A stretch of 17,361 nt of DNA from Prevotellaceae bacterium UBA1720 (GTDB lineage Bacteria; Bacteroidota; Bacteroidia; Bacteroidales; Bacteroidaceae): the NCBI GenBank assembly GCA_002317475.1, contig DCIS01000026.1, positions 1 to 17,361 on the forward strand. The letters run 5' to 3'. The notes beneath the pieces are model-generated. The model made no database searches and was not told the origin of the DNA. It saw nothing but the letters and a program-made list of their open reading frames with translations. The position numbers and the translations under genes are program-made. Each line of letters starts with the position of its first letter. Position 1 is the stretch's first letter. Below are positions 7,611-14,768 of the stretch, one piece after another.

Positions 7611-7642
7611 ATAATGGCAAAGAACCGGTTTCCTGCCATTAT
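7611..7642 (+). terminator. 32-base palindrome after the CNNM/CBS gene
   Basis: ATAATGGCA and TGCCATTAT form a perfect 9-bp outer stem. Inside, after two mismatches, the sequence pairs again around a central AACCGGTT. It starts 10 bases after the stop codon, so it probably ends or protects this transcript. There is no clear U-tract, and the palindromic centre could equally be a protein-binding site. Confidence 0.5.
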
Positions 7643-7700
7643 TGTGCCACTTCCACCAAACTTTTTCCATATAAATGCGTGCAAAGTGAAACTTTTTTCG

Positions 7701-7708
7701 TAACTTTG
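7701..7708 (+). promoter_or_regulatory. -7 element of the PpiD-like gene promoter
   Basis: TAACTTTG is an exact TAnnTTTG match. I see no good TTTG at the expected -33 distance. It would give a leader of about 105 bases before the start at 7820. Confidence 0.55.
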
Positions 7709-7763
7709 TGCGCTAATTTGTGGGATATAAGGCATTATTGCGTCCATCCCCCAATCCGGCAAC

Positions 7764-7777
7764 ACTCCTAAAGGAGT
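7764..7777 (+). promoter_or_regulatory. Small hairpin in the leader of the PpiD-like gene
   Basis: ACTCC-TAAA-GGAGT gives a 5-bp stem with a 4-base loop, 42 bases upstream of the start codon and inside the predicted 5' leader. A regulatory role is possible but unsupported beyond the structure. Confidence 0.3.
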
Positions 7778-7819
7778 ATTTGGAGAGCATAAAAACAAAA
7801 CAACAAAATAATTAAACAA

Positions 7820-10057
7820 ATGGCATTATTACAGAAAATCAGAAGTAATCTGGTTGCCCAGCTGGCTATCGGTCTGGGTATGGTGGCATTCATTGTCACC
7901 GGTTTCGTTACATGCTCACGCGGCCCCAAGGAAATGGAGAGCACCGTGGCAGAGTTGAACGGAGAAGAGTTGGATCGTCAGTCTTTTGACAATCAGGTTG
8001 AAGAGTTCAAGAACATCCTGCGCATTGTGCAGAACAAGCCTCTTGACTACAACTTCAGCAGCGAGGAAGATGCACAGATCCGCGAGCAGGTTTATCAGCG
8101 TTTCGTCCAGAAGAACCTTCTCGAGAAGGAGTGCAAGGCTCTCGGTCTTACCGTTACCGACAATGAGTTGGCAGCAATCATTAAAGAGGGCAGCCACCCC
8201 ATCCTGACACAGATTCCTCTGTTCGTAACTCAGAACCGCACCTTCGACTATGCTGGTCTCCAGCAGTTCCTGAAGCAGTACAATGACATGCAGAGCAATT
8301 CTCAGATCAGTGCTGAACAGATGATTCAGATGGAGATGGTTCATTCTGCATGGATCTTTGTTGAGAAGGAGTTGCGTACCGCAACCTTGAGTGACAAGTA
8401 TCAGAATCTGCTTTGCAGCCTCGTACTGAGCAACCCCATTAGCGCAAAAGCAAGTTTTGATGCTCGCAACACCGAGACTGATGTTGTCATGGCAGCCCTT
8501 CCCTATTCAACCATCGCAGATGCTGACATCAAGGTTGAGGAGTCTGAGCTGAAGGCAAAGCTTGACGAGTACCAGAATGCTTACTGGCGTAACCCCAACA
8601 CCGGCGAAGAGGTTCAGTTCTATACCCTGAACGAGTCACGTGAGGTGAAGTACATCGATGTAAACATCAAGCCAAGCGATGTTGACCAGGAGAATCTGAA
8701 CAATGCAATGAACGAGTATGCAGCTTCACTTGAGGCAGAGAATGCAAACATCGACAGCATCGTTACCTTGTCAAAGTCACTTATCGCATACACCAAGATG
8801 CCTATGAGCAAGACTACCTTGCGTCGCATTGATGCAGAGGCTGCCAACCGTCTTGATTCACTGGCAGTAGGTGCTCAGACTGAGATCTACGCTAACCCCG
8901 CTGACACCACCATGAACATTGTTCGTCTGCTTGGTCGTGTAAGCCGTCCCGACTCAGTAGAGGTTCGCGAGATTGGTATCCAGAACCTTGACGTCGCTGC
9001 TGCTAAGGTAACTGCAGACAGCATCGTAAATGCTCTGAATGCAGGTGAAGTATTCGACAGTATCGCTAAGCGTTTCAACCAGCCTGGCACCAAGCATTGG
9101 ATTACCAGCAACATGTATGAGGGTGCTGTTCTTTCAGATCAGGATCGCGAGTACATTGAGACTGCAATCAACGCTTCTACCGGCGAGTACAAGCAGATTA
9201 CCATGGATGGTGGTATAATCTTGTTGCAGATTACCGACCGTCGCAATATGGAAGAGAAGTTTGATGTTGCTGTCATCAAGCGTAAGATTGACTTTAGCCA
9301 GGAGACCTTCAAGGACTACATGACTAAGCTCGCCACCTTCGTTAACAACTGCAAGGATGCTAAGGAGATGGAAGAGAAGGCTGTAAAGGAAGGTTACATG
9401 ATCCAGAAGGAGAATGTACTTAAGAACACACATTCTTTGTCACGCGTTGCAGGTACACGCGAGGTTGTTCGTTGGGCTTACAACGAGGAGACCGAGGTTG
9501 GCAACATCCTTGACCCCAAGGCTTACGGCAGCAACTCTGACCACCTTGTAGTAGCTGTTCTGACCGGCATTAACAAGGCTGGCAAGCAGGGTCTCGATAA
9601 CGAGAAGGTTAAAGAGGCTATTGGTTTGATGTGTGTAGCAGACAAGAAGGCTGCTAAGTTGCAGGAGAAGATGAAGGACGCTAAGGACATTGCTGCAGTT
9701 GCAAAGATGGAAGGCGCTGTACAGGATAGCATCCAGCACATCACTTTCGCATCTCCCGCATACATTATGAAACTTGGTGCTCAGGAGAATGTTATCAGTG
9801 GTGCTGCCAGCGGTTTGGCAGAGGGTAAGTTTGTTGCAGGCGTTCGTGGTAACGCTGGCGTTTATGCCCTGAAGGCAGTAAAGAAGAACACTAACGCAGA
9901 GACTTACGACGAGAAGGCTGAGATGCAGCGTAGCGCAAGCCAGAACGCAAGCTTCGTTTCATACATGTTCCAGATCAACACAGAGAACATCAACAGCATC
10001 TTCTACCCCGTCCTGAAGAATGCTAAGATGGTTGACAACCGCAACATCTTCTTCTAA
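7820..10057 (+). CDS. PpiD-like periplasmic foldase (SurA_N / parvulin-like protein)
   Basis: 745 residues. A short cytoplasmic start (MALLQKIRSN) and one membrane helix (about 11-32) anchor a long periplasmic part. Residues about 40-200 form a SurA/PpiD-type N-terminal chaperone domain ('VAELNGEELDRQSFDNQVEEF', then 'QVYQRFVQKNLLEKECKALGLTVTDNEL', given here as two adjoining helices). A parvulin-like segment covers about 378-475, and the C-terminal half is helical with chaperone-like character. This is the layout of Bacteroidetes 'SurA N-terminal domain' peptidyl-prolyl isomerases that help outer-membrane proteins fold. The parvulin motif usually reads R-H-I-L; here it is Arg383-Glu384-Ile-Gly, so the catalytic histidine is missing and isomerase activity is doubtful, as reported for E. 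coli PpiD. It has its own promoter and is followed by strong hairpins. Confidence 0.87.
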   Translation: MALLQKIRSNLVAQLAIGLGMVAFIVTGFVTCSRGPKEMESTVAELNGEELDRQSFDNQVEEFKNILRIVQNKPLDYNFSSEEDAQIREQVYQRFVQKNLLEKECKALGLTVTDNELAAIIKEGSHPILTQIPLFVTQNRTFDYAGLQQFLKQYNDMQSNSQISAEQMIQMEMVHSAWIFVEKELRTATLSDKYQNLLCSLVLSNPISAKASFDARNTETDVVMAALPYSTIADADIKVEESELKAKLDEYQNAYWRNPNTGEEVQFYTLNESREVKYIDVNIKPSDVDQENLNNAMNEYAASLEAENANIDSIVTLSKSLIAYTKMPMSKTTLRRIDAEAANRLDSLAVGAQTEIYANPADTTMNIVRLLGRVSRPDSVEVREIGIQNLDVAAAKVTADSIVNALNAGEVFDSIAKRFNQPGTKHWITSNMYEGAVLSDQDREYIETAINASTGEYKQITMDGGIILLQITDRRNMEEKFDVAVIKRKIDFSQETFKDYMTKLATFVNNCKDAKEMEEKAVKEGYMIQKENVLKNTHSLSRVAGTREVVRWAYNEETEVGNILDPKAYGSNSDHLVVAVLTGINKAGKQGLDNEKVKEAIGLMCVADKKAAKLQEKMKDAKDIAAVAKMEGAVQDSIQHITFASPAYIMKLGAQENVISGAASGLAEGKFVAGVRGNAGVYALKAVKKNTNAETYDEKAEMQRSASQNASFVSYMFQINTENINSIFYPVLKNAKMVDNRNIFF

Positions 10058-10074
10058 GATATCCACTACTACCT

Positions 10075-10094
10075 GCCCCTCCTCCGGGAGGGGC
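10075..10094 (+). terminator. GC-rich hairpin after the PpiD-like gene
   Basis: An 8-bp stem (GCCCCTCC / GGGAGGGGC with a 4-base loop) starts 17 bases after the stop codon. It has no U-tract, so it is probably an mRNA 3'-end structure or an auxiliary terminator ahead of the larger hairpin at 10115. Confidence 0.55.
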
Positions 10095-10114
10095 AAGGAA
10101 TAGAAGTCAATAAT

Positions 10115-10152
10115 AAATATCCCCGCTACTCTCGAGAGCAGCGGGGATATTT
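10115..10152. terminator. Bidirectional terminator between converging operons
   Basis: A perfect 13-bp inverted repeat (AAATATCCCCGCT / AGCGGGGATATTT) encloses a 12-base segment that pairs further (CTCTCGAGAG-like, after one mismatch). The plus strand continues with T-rich TTGTGTTTTATTT. The A/T ends supply a U-run in either direction. It sits between the PpiD-like gene and ilvC, which converge. Confidence 0.85.
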
Positions 10153-10184
10153 GTGTTTTATTTACTTTCCTCTTTCATTACTTC

Positions 10185-10290
10185 CCTAGGAAAACCTAGG
10201 TATTTCTAGGTTGTCCTAGGTATTCCTAGCGTTTCCCAGGTGTTCCTATGTATTCCTAGGAATAAATAGAAAGACCTAGGTTAGCCTTGG
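10185..10290. repeat. 10-bp tandem array of CCTAGG units
   Basis: Eleven hexamer slots recur at exactly 10-bp spacing: 10185, 10195, 10205, 10215, 10225, 10235, 10245, 10255, 10265, 10275 and 10285. Five are exact CCTAGG (10185, 10195, 10215, 10255, 10275). TCTAGG, CCTAGC, CCCAGG, CCTATG and CCTTGG are one-base variants, and the slot at 10265 (AATAGA) is degraded. Spacers are four bases, often TATT. CCTAGG is self-complementary. The array ends 20 bases beyond the ilvC stop codon, so it would lie in the 3' UTR of the ilv transcript. Confidence 0.92.
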
Positions 10291-10310
10291 GGAAGGGATG
10301 GAAAGCAATC

Positions 10311-11354
10311 TTAGTTATTCTCAGGACGGAGCTGACGTACAACCTCAGCGGTACGCCACATCTCGCTCTCACGCAAAGCAGCGAGTTCCTTCTCCAGACC
10401 TACACGATAGTCGGGCTTTGAGTTAGCATCAATAGAAATCTGAGCCTCGTTACCACACTTTACAGAAGCGTAGAGTTTCTCAACAACGGGCTTGCAAGCA
10501 TCGTGGAAGGGACCCATCCAATCCAAAGCACCACGCTGAGCAGTGGTAGAGCAGTTTGCATACATCCAGTCCATACCCTTCTGTGCGAACAAAGGCATCA
10601 GTGACTGAGTCAACTCCTCAACGGTCTCATTGAATGCCTCAGAAGGAGTATGACCATTCTCACGCAGTACCTCGTACTGAGCGAGCAACAGACCCTGGAT
10701 AGCACCCATCAGTGAACCACGCTCACCGGTAAGGTCAGAGGTAGCCTCACGCTGGAAGGTAGTCTCGAACATGTAACCAGAACCGATACCGATACCGAGA
10801 GCCAAGGTACGGTCGAGAGCCTTACCTGTAGCGTCGTTGTAAACAGCGTATGAAGAGTTCAGACCACGACCCTCGAGGAACATAGTACGCAGAGAGGTAC
10901 CAGAACCCTTAGGAGCAACCATGATAACATCGATATCCTTAGCGGGAACACAACCAGTGCGATCAGACCAAGTGATAGCGAAACCATGAGAGAAGTAGAG
11001 AGCCTTACCAGGAGTCAGGTACTTCTGCAGGGTGGGCCATACAGACATAACTGCTGCATCAGAAAGCAGACACATTACGATAGAAGCCTTGTCAGCAGCC
11101 TCCTCGATAGAGAACAGAGTCTCACCGGGAACCCAACCATCGTTGATAGCCTTCTCGAAGGTCTTGCCCTGACGCTGACCAACGATCACATTGAAACCAT
11201 TGTCACGCAGGTTGCAAGCCTGGCCAGGACCCTGTACACCATAACCGATAACGGCGATGGTCTCGTCCTTCAGGATCTCACGTGCTTTCTCCAAGGGAAA
11301 CTCTTCGCGGGTCATCACTTCCTCGATAACACCGCCAAAATTCATTTTTGCCAT
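10311..11354 (-). CDS. ilvC: Ketol-acid reductoisomerase
   Basis: 347 residues, in the class I (short) size range. It converts acetolactate or acetohydroxybutyrate to the dihydroxy acid using NADPH and magnesium, the second common step of valine/isoleucine synthesis. The Rossmann motif 'IAVIGYGVQGPGQACNLRDNG' is present around residues 33-53, split by G-Y-G at 37-39. The cofactor loop 'VGQRQGK' (58-64) has basic residues suited to NADPH. Catalytic and metal residues fit the family: His123 in 'FSHGF', Lys149 in 'APKGSG', Asp207 and Glu211 in 'SDLTGE', and Glu243 and Glu247 in 'NETVEE'. Start choice: ATG at 11354, 36 bases after the thioesterase stop; a second Met at codon 4 is also possible. 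It is the last gene of the ilv operon, followed by the CCTAGG array and the bidirectional terminator. Confidence 0.97.
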   Translation of the reverse strand: MAKMNFGGVIEEVMTREEFPLEKAREILKDETIAVIGYGVQGPGQACNLRDNGFNVIVGQRQGKTFEKAINDGWVPGETLFSIEEAADKASIVMCLLSDAAVMSVWPTLQKYLTPGKALYFSHGFAITWSDRTGCVPAKDIDVIMVAPKGSGTSLRTMFLEGRGLNSSYAVYNDATGKALDRTLALGIGIGSGYMFETTFQREATSDLTGERGSLMGAIQGLLLAQYEVLRENGHTPSEAFNETVEELTQSLMPLFAQKGMDWMYANCSTTAQRGALDWMGPFHDACKPVVEKLYASVKCGNEAQISIDANSKPDYRVGLEKELAALRESEMWRTAEVVRQLRPENN

Positions 11355-11390
11355 AATTACTTAAAATTTTGGATTAATTATAATTGTTTG

Positions 11391-12161
11391 TTACTTAAAT
11401 CTTACTTTGGCCTGACAAACCACCTCTCCTTGGGGAGTTTCGTCACGACCTACATTCTTTCTTACTTCTATATCCGTCTCGTTCTCATCCACTTTCTGCA
11501 TGAAGAACGAGAGTGTGTCGCCTAAATATGACTCTGCCTTGTAGGCTATCTCAAACCTCTGCACGAACTGCTTGGCGAAGCATTCCTGTGGAAAGAGGTC
11601 CAAGATGTGCTCGATATACTTGATGCTATTGATATGCCCGTTGATATCCACATCGCTGTAGTAAGTCTCTATCGTACGAACCAACTCAGCATCCTTGAAG
11701 CGGAATCGCCCGTGAGGAGCAATGGGACAAACCTCTTCGTCCTCTGGCACGATGTAATTCACAATGTCACCATCATAGAGCTTCAGCAAGTCACAGGGTT
11801 TGCGCGTCTCCATATCAATCATGGCCCAGATACTGCGTGCATATCCGTATGCTGTTCCATCGGGACGAAGCACAGCGAAATTACGATTGGTAAAGAGCTT
11901 AATGACACTTTCAACCCATGTCTTCACCTCGAAATGCTCGTACTGACGGGGCAATTCCTCCATCTCGATACTTAGTCTGCTCAGCACCCAGGTATGGCTA
12001 CTCTCGTTCAGTGCACCTATGCCCCACCCTCTCCGCTGGGAGTGTTTACCCGCAGCGTTCAGCAGATGATTTCCCAGGATACCCATAAAGATGCGTCCTG
12101 TGAAATCCACGTGGAAGGGTTCCACGTAACAGGGATAAGTATCAACCTTCTGAAGTGCCAT
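11391..12161 (-). CDS. Acyl-ACP thioesterase (FatA/FatB-like, double hotdog)
   Basis: 256 residues. It hydrolyses acyl-ACP to release a free fatty acid in the cytoplasm. Two hotdog domains are visible: residues about 5-130 ('VEPFHVDFTGRIFMGILGNHLL', 'WVLSRLSIEMEELPRQYEHF', 'YGYARSIWAMIDMETRKP' as successive strands and helix) and about 150-256. The second domain holds the family's Asn-x-His-x-Asn catalytic motif in 'SDVDINGHINSIKYIEHILD' (Asp172, Asn174, His176, Asn178). It sits inside the ilv operon, 58 bases after ilvN and 36 before ilvC, with no promoter seen in either gap. From memory this placement recurs in Bacteroides. An inferred role is to tune release of branched-chain or straight acyl chains when branched-chain amino acid supply changes. 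Substrate length cannot be told from sequence. Confidence 0.9.
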   Translation of the reverse strand: MALQKVDTYPCYVEPFHVDFTGRIFMGILGNHLLNAAGKHSQRRGWGIGALNESSHTWVLSRLSIEMEELPRQYEHFEVKTWVESVIKLFTNRNFAVLRPDGTAYGYARSIWAMIDMETRKPCDLLKLYDGDIVNYIVPEDEEVCPIAPHGRFRFKDAELVRTIETYYSDVDINGHINSIKYIEHILDLFPQECFAKQFVQRFEIAYKAESYLGDTLSFFMQKVDENETDIEVRKNVGRDETPQGEVVCQAKVRFK

Positions 12162-12219
12162 TGCTTTCTTTGGGATAAGAATTGTCGATTCTGCTAATAT
12201 ACGATTACTGATTTACGTG

Positions 12220-13029
12220 CTATGCGTTCTCACGTTCTTCCTCGCGCTGAGCAATATACTGATCCAGACGTTCAATGCATGACTTGGTGATGGCAATGCG
12301 ACCTGAACGCACGAACTGCAACACGCAACCCAGATCGTTCAAGTAGTTGAAGTGTTCCAGAACATCGCTGGTCACACCAGTCTTCTCTACTGTCGTATAA
12401 GTTGGGTTAACCTCTACGATACGGGCATCATAGCGACGTACGATTCGTGATATCTCAGGGTTGTCCAACACCATAGGAGTAGAGAGCTTCAGCAACGAAG
12501 TCTCGAGGATGAATATCTCATCATCCACGAAGCAGTTAGCCTGCAGGACATCAATCTTCTTCTCGATCTGCTTGCAAAGCATCTCTGCCATCTCCTGCTT
12601 GCAATAACAGGTGATTGTGTATTTATGTACACCTGGGGTGCTTGAGGAGCACACATTCAGTGACTCGATGTTCACCTGACGACGGGTAAATACAGCCGTA
12701 ATCTGGTTCAGCACACCGGCATAGTTCTCAGAGTATATAATGAGCGTGTATAGGGTCAGACCCTCATGATTGAGCAACGATCCCTCCTGACCTGCCGTTG
12801 AGCGACGAGCTACAGCATTACGCTTGAAAGTCTCATGCTGGCCATCACTCCTTTGGTCATCAGCGAGGGTTGCCTTACGCTGGCGTGCCAGATTCTTCTC
12901 GTATGAGTCGCGGTCTATGGATGCTGCCGCCCGAACTGCGGCATCGAAAGTTTCTGTTTCGTTCATATTATCACATTTGCCACAAGTGTTGCAGTCGCCA
13001 CACTCACTGGCGCCATATTTATGTTTCAT
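12220..13029 (-). CDS. ilvN: Acetolactate synthase small (regulatory) subunit with a cysteine-rich N-terminal extension
   Basis: 269 residues, about 85-90 longer at the N-terminus than usual. An ACT domain (about 92-165: 'LYTLIIYSENYAGVLNQIT', 'VFTRRQVNIESLNVCSSS') and the C-terminal small-subunit domain (about 175-257, with 'IVEVNPTYTTVEKTG') identify the regulatory subunit, which confers valine feedback on IlvB. The extension starts with Cys10, Cys13, Cys16 and Cys19 in C-x2-C-x2-C-x2-C, followed by a polar, basic, probably disordered stretch. The ATG at 13029 follows the ilvB stop with one base between, which favours coupled translation from this start. An in-frame TTG at 12777 (codon 85) would give a normal-length protein of 185 residues, so the extension needs proof. 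Another Met lies at codon 22. Confidence 0.93.
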   Translation of the reverse strand: MKHKYGASECGDCNTCGKCDNMNETETFDAAVRAAASIDRDSYEKNLARQRKATLADDQRSDGQHETFKRNAVARRSTAGQEGSLLNHEGLTLYTLIIYSENYAGVLNQITAVFTRRQVNIESLNVCSSSTPGVHKYTITCYCKQEMAEMLCKQIEKKIDVLQANCFVDDEIFILETSLLKLSTPMVLDNPEISRIVRRYDARIVEVNPTYTTVEKTGVTSDVLEHFNYLNDLGCVLQFVRSGRIAITKSCIERLDQYIAQREEERENA

Positions 13030-13030
13030 T

Positions 13031-14725
13031 TTAGTTTACCTCAAGCAGCATCTCGTCTACATTGCCTCCGGGAGGTGTCATAGGCAGGACGTTGTCCTCC
13101 TCCATCACAGCACACTGCAAGAGGTACGGACCATCAGTGTCCAGCATCTCACGGATAGCCTCATCCAGATCCTTGCGATCGATGACCGTACGGCAGGGAA
13201 TGCCATAGCCCTCGGCAATCTTCTCGAAATCAGGATTGCACATGGGGGTGAAAGAGTAGCGCTTGTTGAAGAACATATACTGCCACTGACGAACATTGCC
13301 CAGGAAGTTGTTGTTCAGCAGAATCATCTTCACGGGACACTGCTGTTCCATAATGGTACCCAGTTCCTGAATGGTCATCTGGAAACCACCATCACCAGAG
13401 AACATGCATACGGTACGATCAGGAGCACCAAAAGTAGCACCGATAGCAGCGGGGATGCCAAAACCCATCGTGCCACAACCACCGCTGGTTACCACCGAAC
13501 GGGGCTTGGTAAACTTGAAGTATCGACAGCCGAACATCTGGTTCTGACCCACGTCAGTCACCAAGATAGCCTCGTTATTGGCAGCCTCGCTCACCTTGCG
13601 AACCACCTCACCCATCAGCAAGGGGCCTTCGGTAGGATTCAAGGCAGGATTGATTACCTTATTATATTCCTTCTCGTCGTAGGGTTTGAAACCCTCGATC
13701 CAAGAATTGTGAGTTGCCTTGTCTACCAACTTCTCCACCTCTGCCAAGGTCTGCTTGCAGTCACCCAGGACTGCCAAATCAACCTTCACGTTCTTGTTGA
13801 TCTCAGAGGGGTCGATATCAAAGTGGATAATCTTGGCCTGCTTGGCATAGTTCTTGAGATTACCCGTCACACGATCGTCAAAACGCATACCCACAGCAAT
13901 CAGCAAGTCGCACTGGTTGGTCATCACATTGGGGGCAAGGTTGCCATGCATACCCAACTTACCCATATTCAGGGGATGGTCAGTAGGAGCAGCAGACAGA
14001 CCGAGGAAGGTTGTACCGAAAGGAATCTGTGCCTTCTCACAAAGGTCGAGCAGTTCCTGGCGCGCACCACCCAGTTCGACACCCTGTCCTACGAGCATGA
14101 ATGGTTTCACGCTCTCGTTGATCATCTTGGCAGCCTTCTCAATAGCACCTTCTGCAGTAGCAGGAACAGGATTGTAACTACGGATGAAGTCAACAGTCTG
14201 GGGCTGATACTCAATCATGGAAGTCTGTGCATTCTTGGTAAAATCCAGAACCACAGGACCGGGACGACCACTGCTGGCAATATAGAAGGCACGAGCCACT
14301 GCCCATGCGATATCCTCAGCACGACGAATCTGGTAGTTCCACTTGGTGATAGGTTGTGTTACACCTACCACGTCCACCTCCTGAAAGGCATCGGTACCCA
14401 ACATAGCTGCACCTACCTGTCCGCAGATGACCACCATGGGGGTAGAGTCCATCATGGCATCTGCCACGCCCGTGATGGTATTCATGGCACCGGGACCGCT
14501 GGTCACGATGGCACAACCAACCTTTCCGCTGACACGAGCATAACCCTGTGCAGCATGTACGGCAGCCTGTTCGTGACGAACCAGGATGTGATTGAGTGAA
14601 GATTTATGATCATAAAGTGCATCGTATGTAGGCATAATGGCACCGCCAGGATAGCCAAAGAGTACATCTACTCCCTGGTTTTCAAGGCTTCGCATCATGG
14701 CTTCTGCACCTGTTATCTTTTCCAT
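13031..14725 (-). CDS. ilvB: Acetolactate synthase large (catalytic) subunit
   Basis: 564 residues from the chosen start. With thiamine diphosphate, FAD and magnesium it joins two pyruvates, or pyruvate and 2-ketobutyrate. Seen in order (this numbering): N-terminal TPP domain 'KITGAEAMMRSLENQGVDVL', 'FGYPGGAIMPTYDALY', catalytic Glu52 in 'RHEQAAVHAAQGYAR', a central FAD-binding domain ('VGMRFDDRVTG'), and the C-terminal TPP domain with 'MFSGDGGFQMTIQELGT' (Gly-Asp-Gly about 444-446) and 'LLNNNFLGNVRQWQ'. The open frame extends to an ATG at 14776 inside ilvD, but family proteins begin at 'M.KITGAEA'. The intervening bases contain a perfect inverted repeat, so 14725 is preferred. It is the second gene of the operon; the stop codon nearly touches the ilvN start. 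Confidence 0.96.
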   Translation of the reverse strand: MEKITGAEAMMRSLENQGVDVLFGYPGGAIMPTYDALYDHKSSLNHILVRHEQAAVHAAQGYARVSGKVGCAIVTSGPGAMNTITGVADAMMDSTPMVVICGQVGAAMLGTDAFQEVDVVGVTQPITKWNYQIRRAEDIAWAVARAFYIASSGRPGPVVLDFTKNAQTSMIEYQPQTVDFIRSYNPVPATAEGAIEKAAKMINESVKPFMLVGQGVELGGARQELLDLCEKAQIPFGTTFLGLSAAPTDHPLNMGKLGMHGNLAPNVMTNQCDLLIAVGMRFDDRVTGNLKNYAKQAKIIHFDIDPSEINKNVKVDLAVLGDCKQTLAEVEKLVDKATHNSWIEGFKPYDEKEYNKVINPALNPTEGPLLMGEVVRKVSEAANNEAILVTDVGQNQMFGCRYFKFTKPRSVVTSGGCGTMGFGIPAAIGATFGAPDRTVCMFSGDGGFQMTIQELGTIMEQQCPVKMILLNNNFLGNVRQWQYMFFNKRYSFTPMCNPDFEKIAEGYGIPCRTVIDRKDLDEAIREMLDTDGPYLLQCAVMEEDNVLPMTPPGGNVDEMLLEVN

Positions 14726-14741
14726 TTGTATCAATTGTATT

Positions 14742-14761
14742 TTTTGCGACCAGTCGCAAAA
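14742..14761 (-). promoter_or_regulatory. Perfect inverted repeat between ilvD and ilvB
   Basis: TTTTGCGAC and GTCGCAAAA, separated by two bases, form a near-continuous 20-base palindrome. In RNA it folds as an 8-bp stem with a 4-base loop, with U-runs on both sides. It lies between the ilvD stop (14769) and the preferred ilvB start (14725). It could be an intercistronic attenuator, a processing or stability element, or a dimeric repressor site. The T-rich bases that follow on the minus strand (AAAATACAATTG) are not a classic U-tract. Confidence 0.65.
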
Positions 14762-14768
14762 TAGAGTA

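Noticed and set aside
10986..11525. A 179-codon plus-strand frame spanning the start of ilvC and the end of the thioesterase gene
   Set aside because: It overlaps two well-identified genes on the other strand and has no protein-like features.
12824..14599. A 591-codon open frame on the plus strand, antisense to ilvB and ilvN
   Set aside because: It mirrors strongly conserved coding sequence on the other strand, shows no recognisable domain and has His/Thr/Leu-rich composition typical of an antisense shadow. No promoter or family match supports it.
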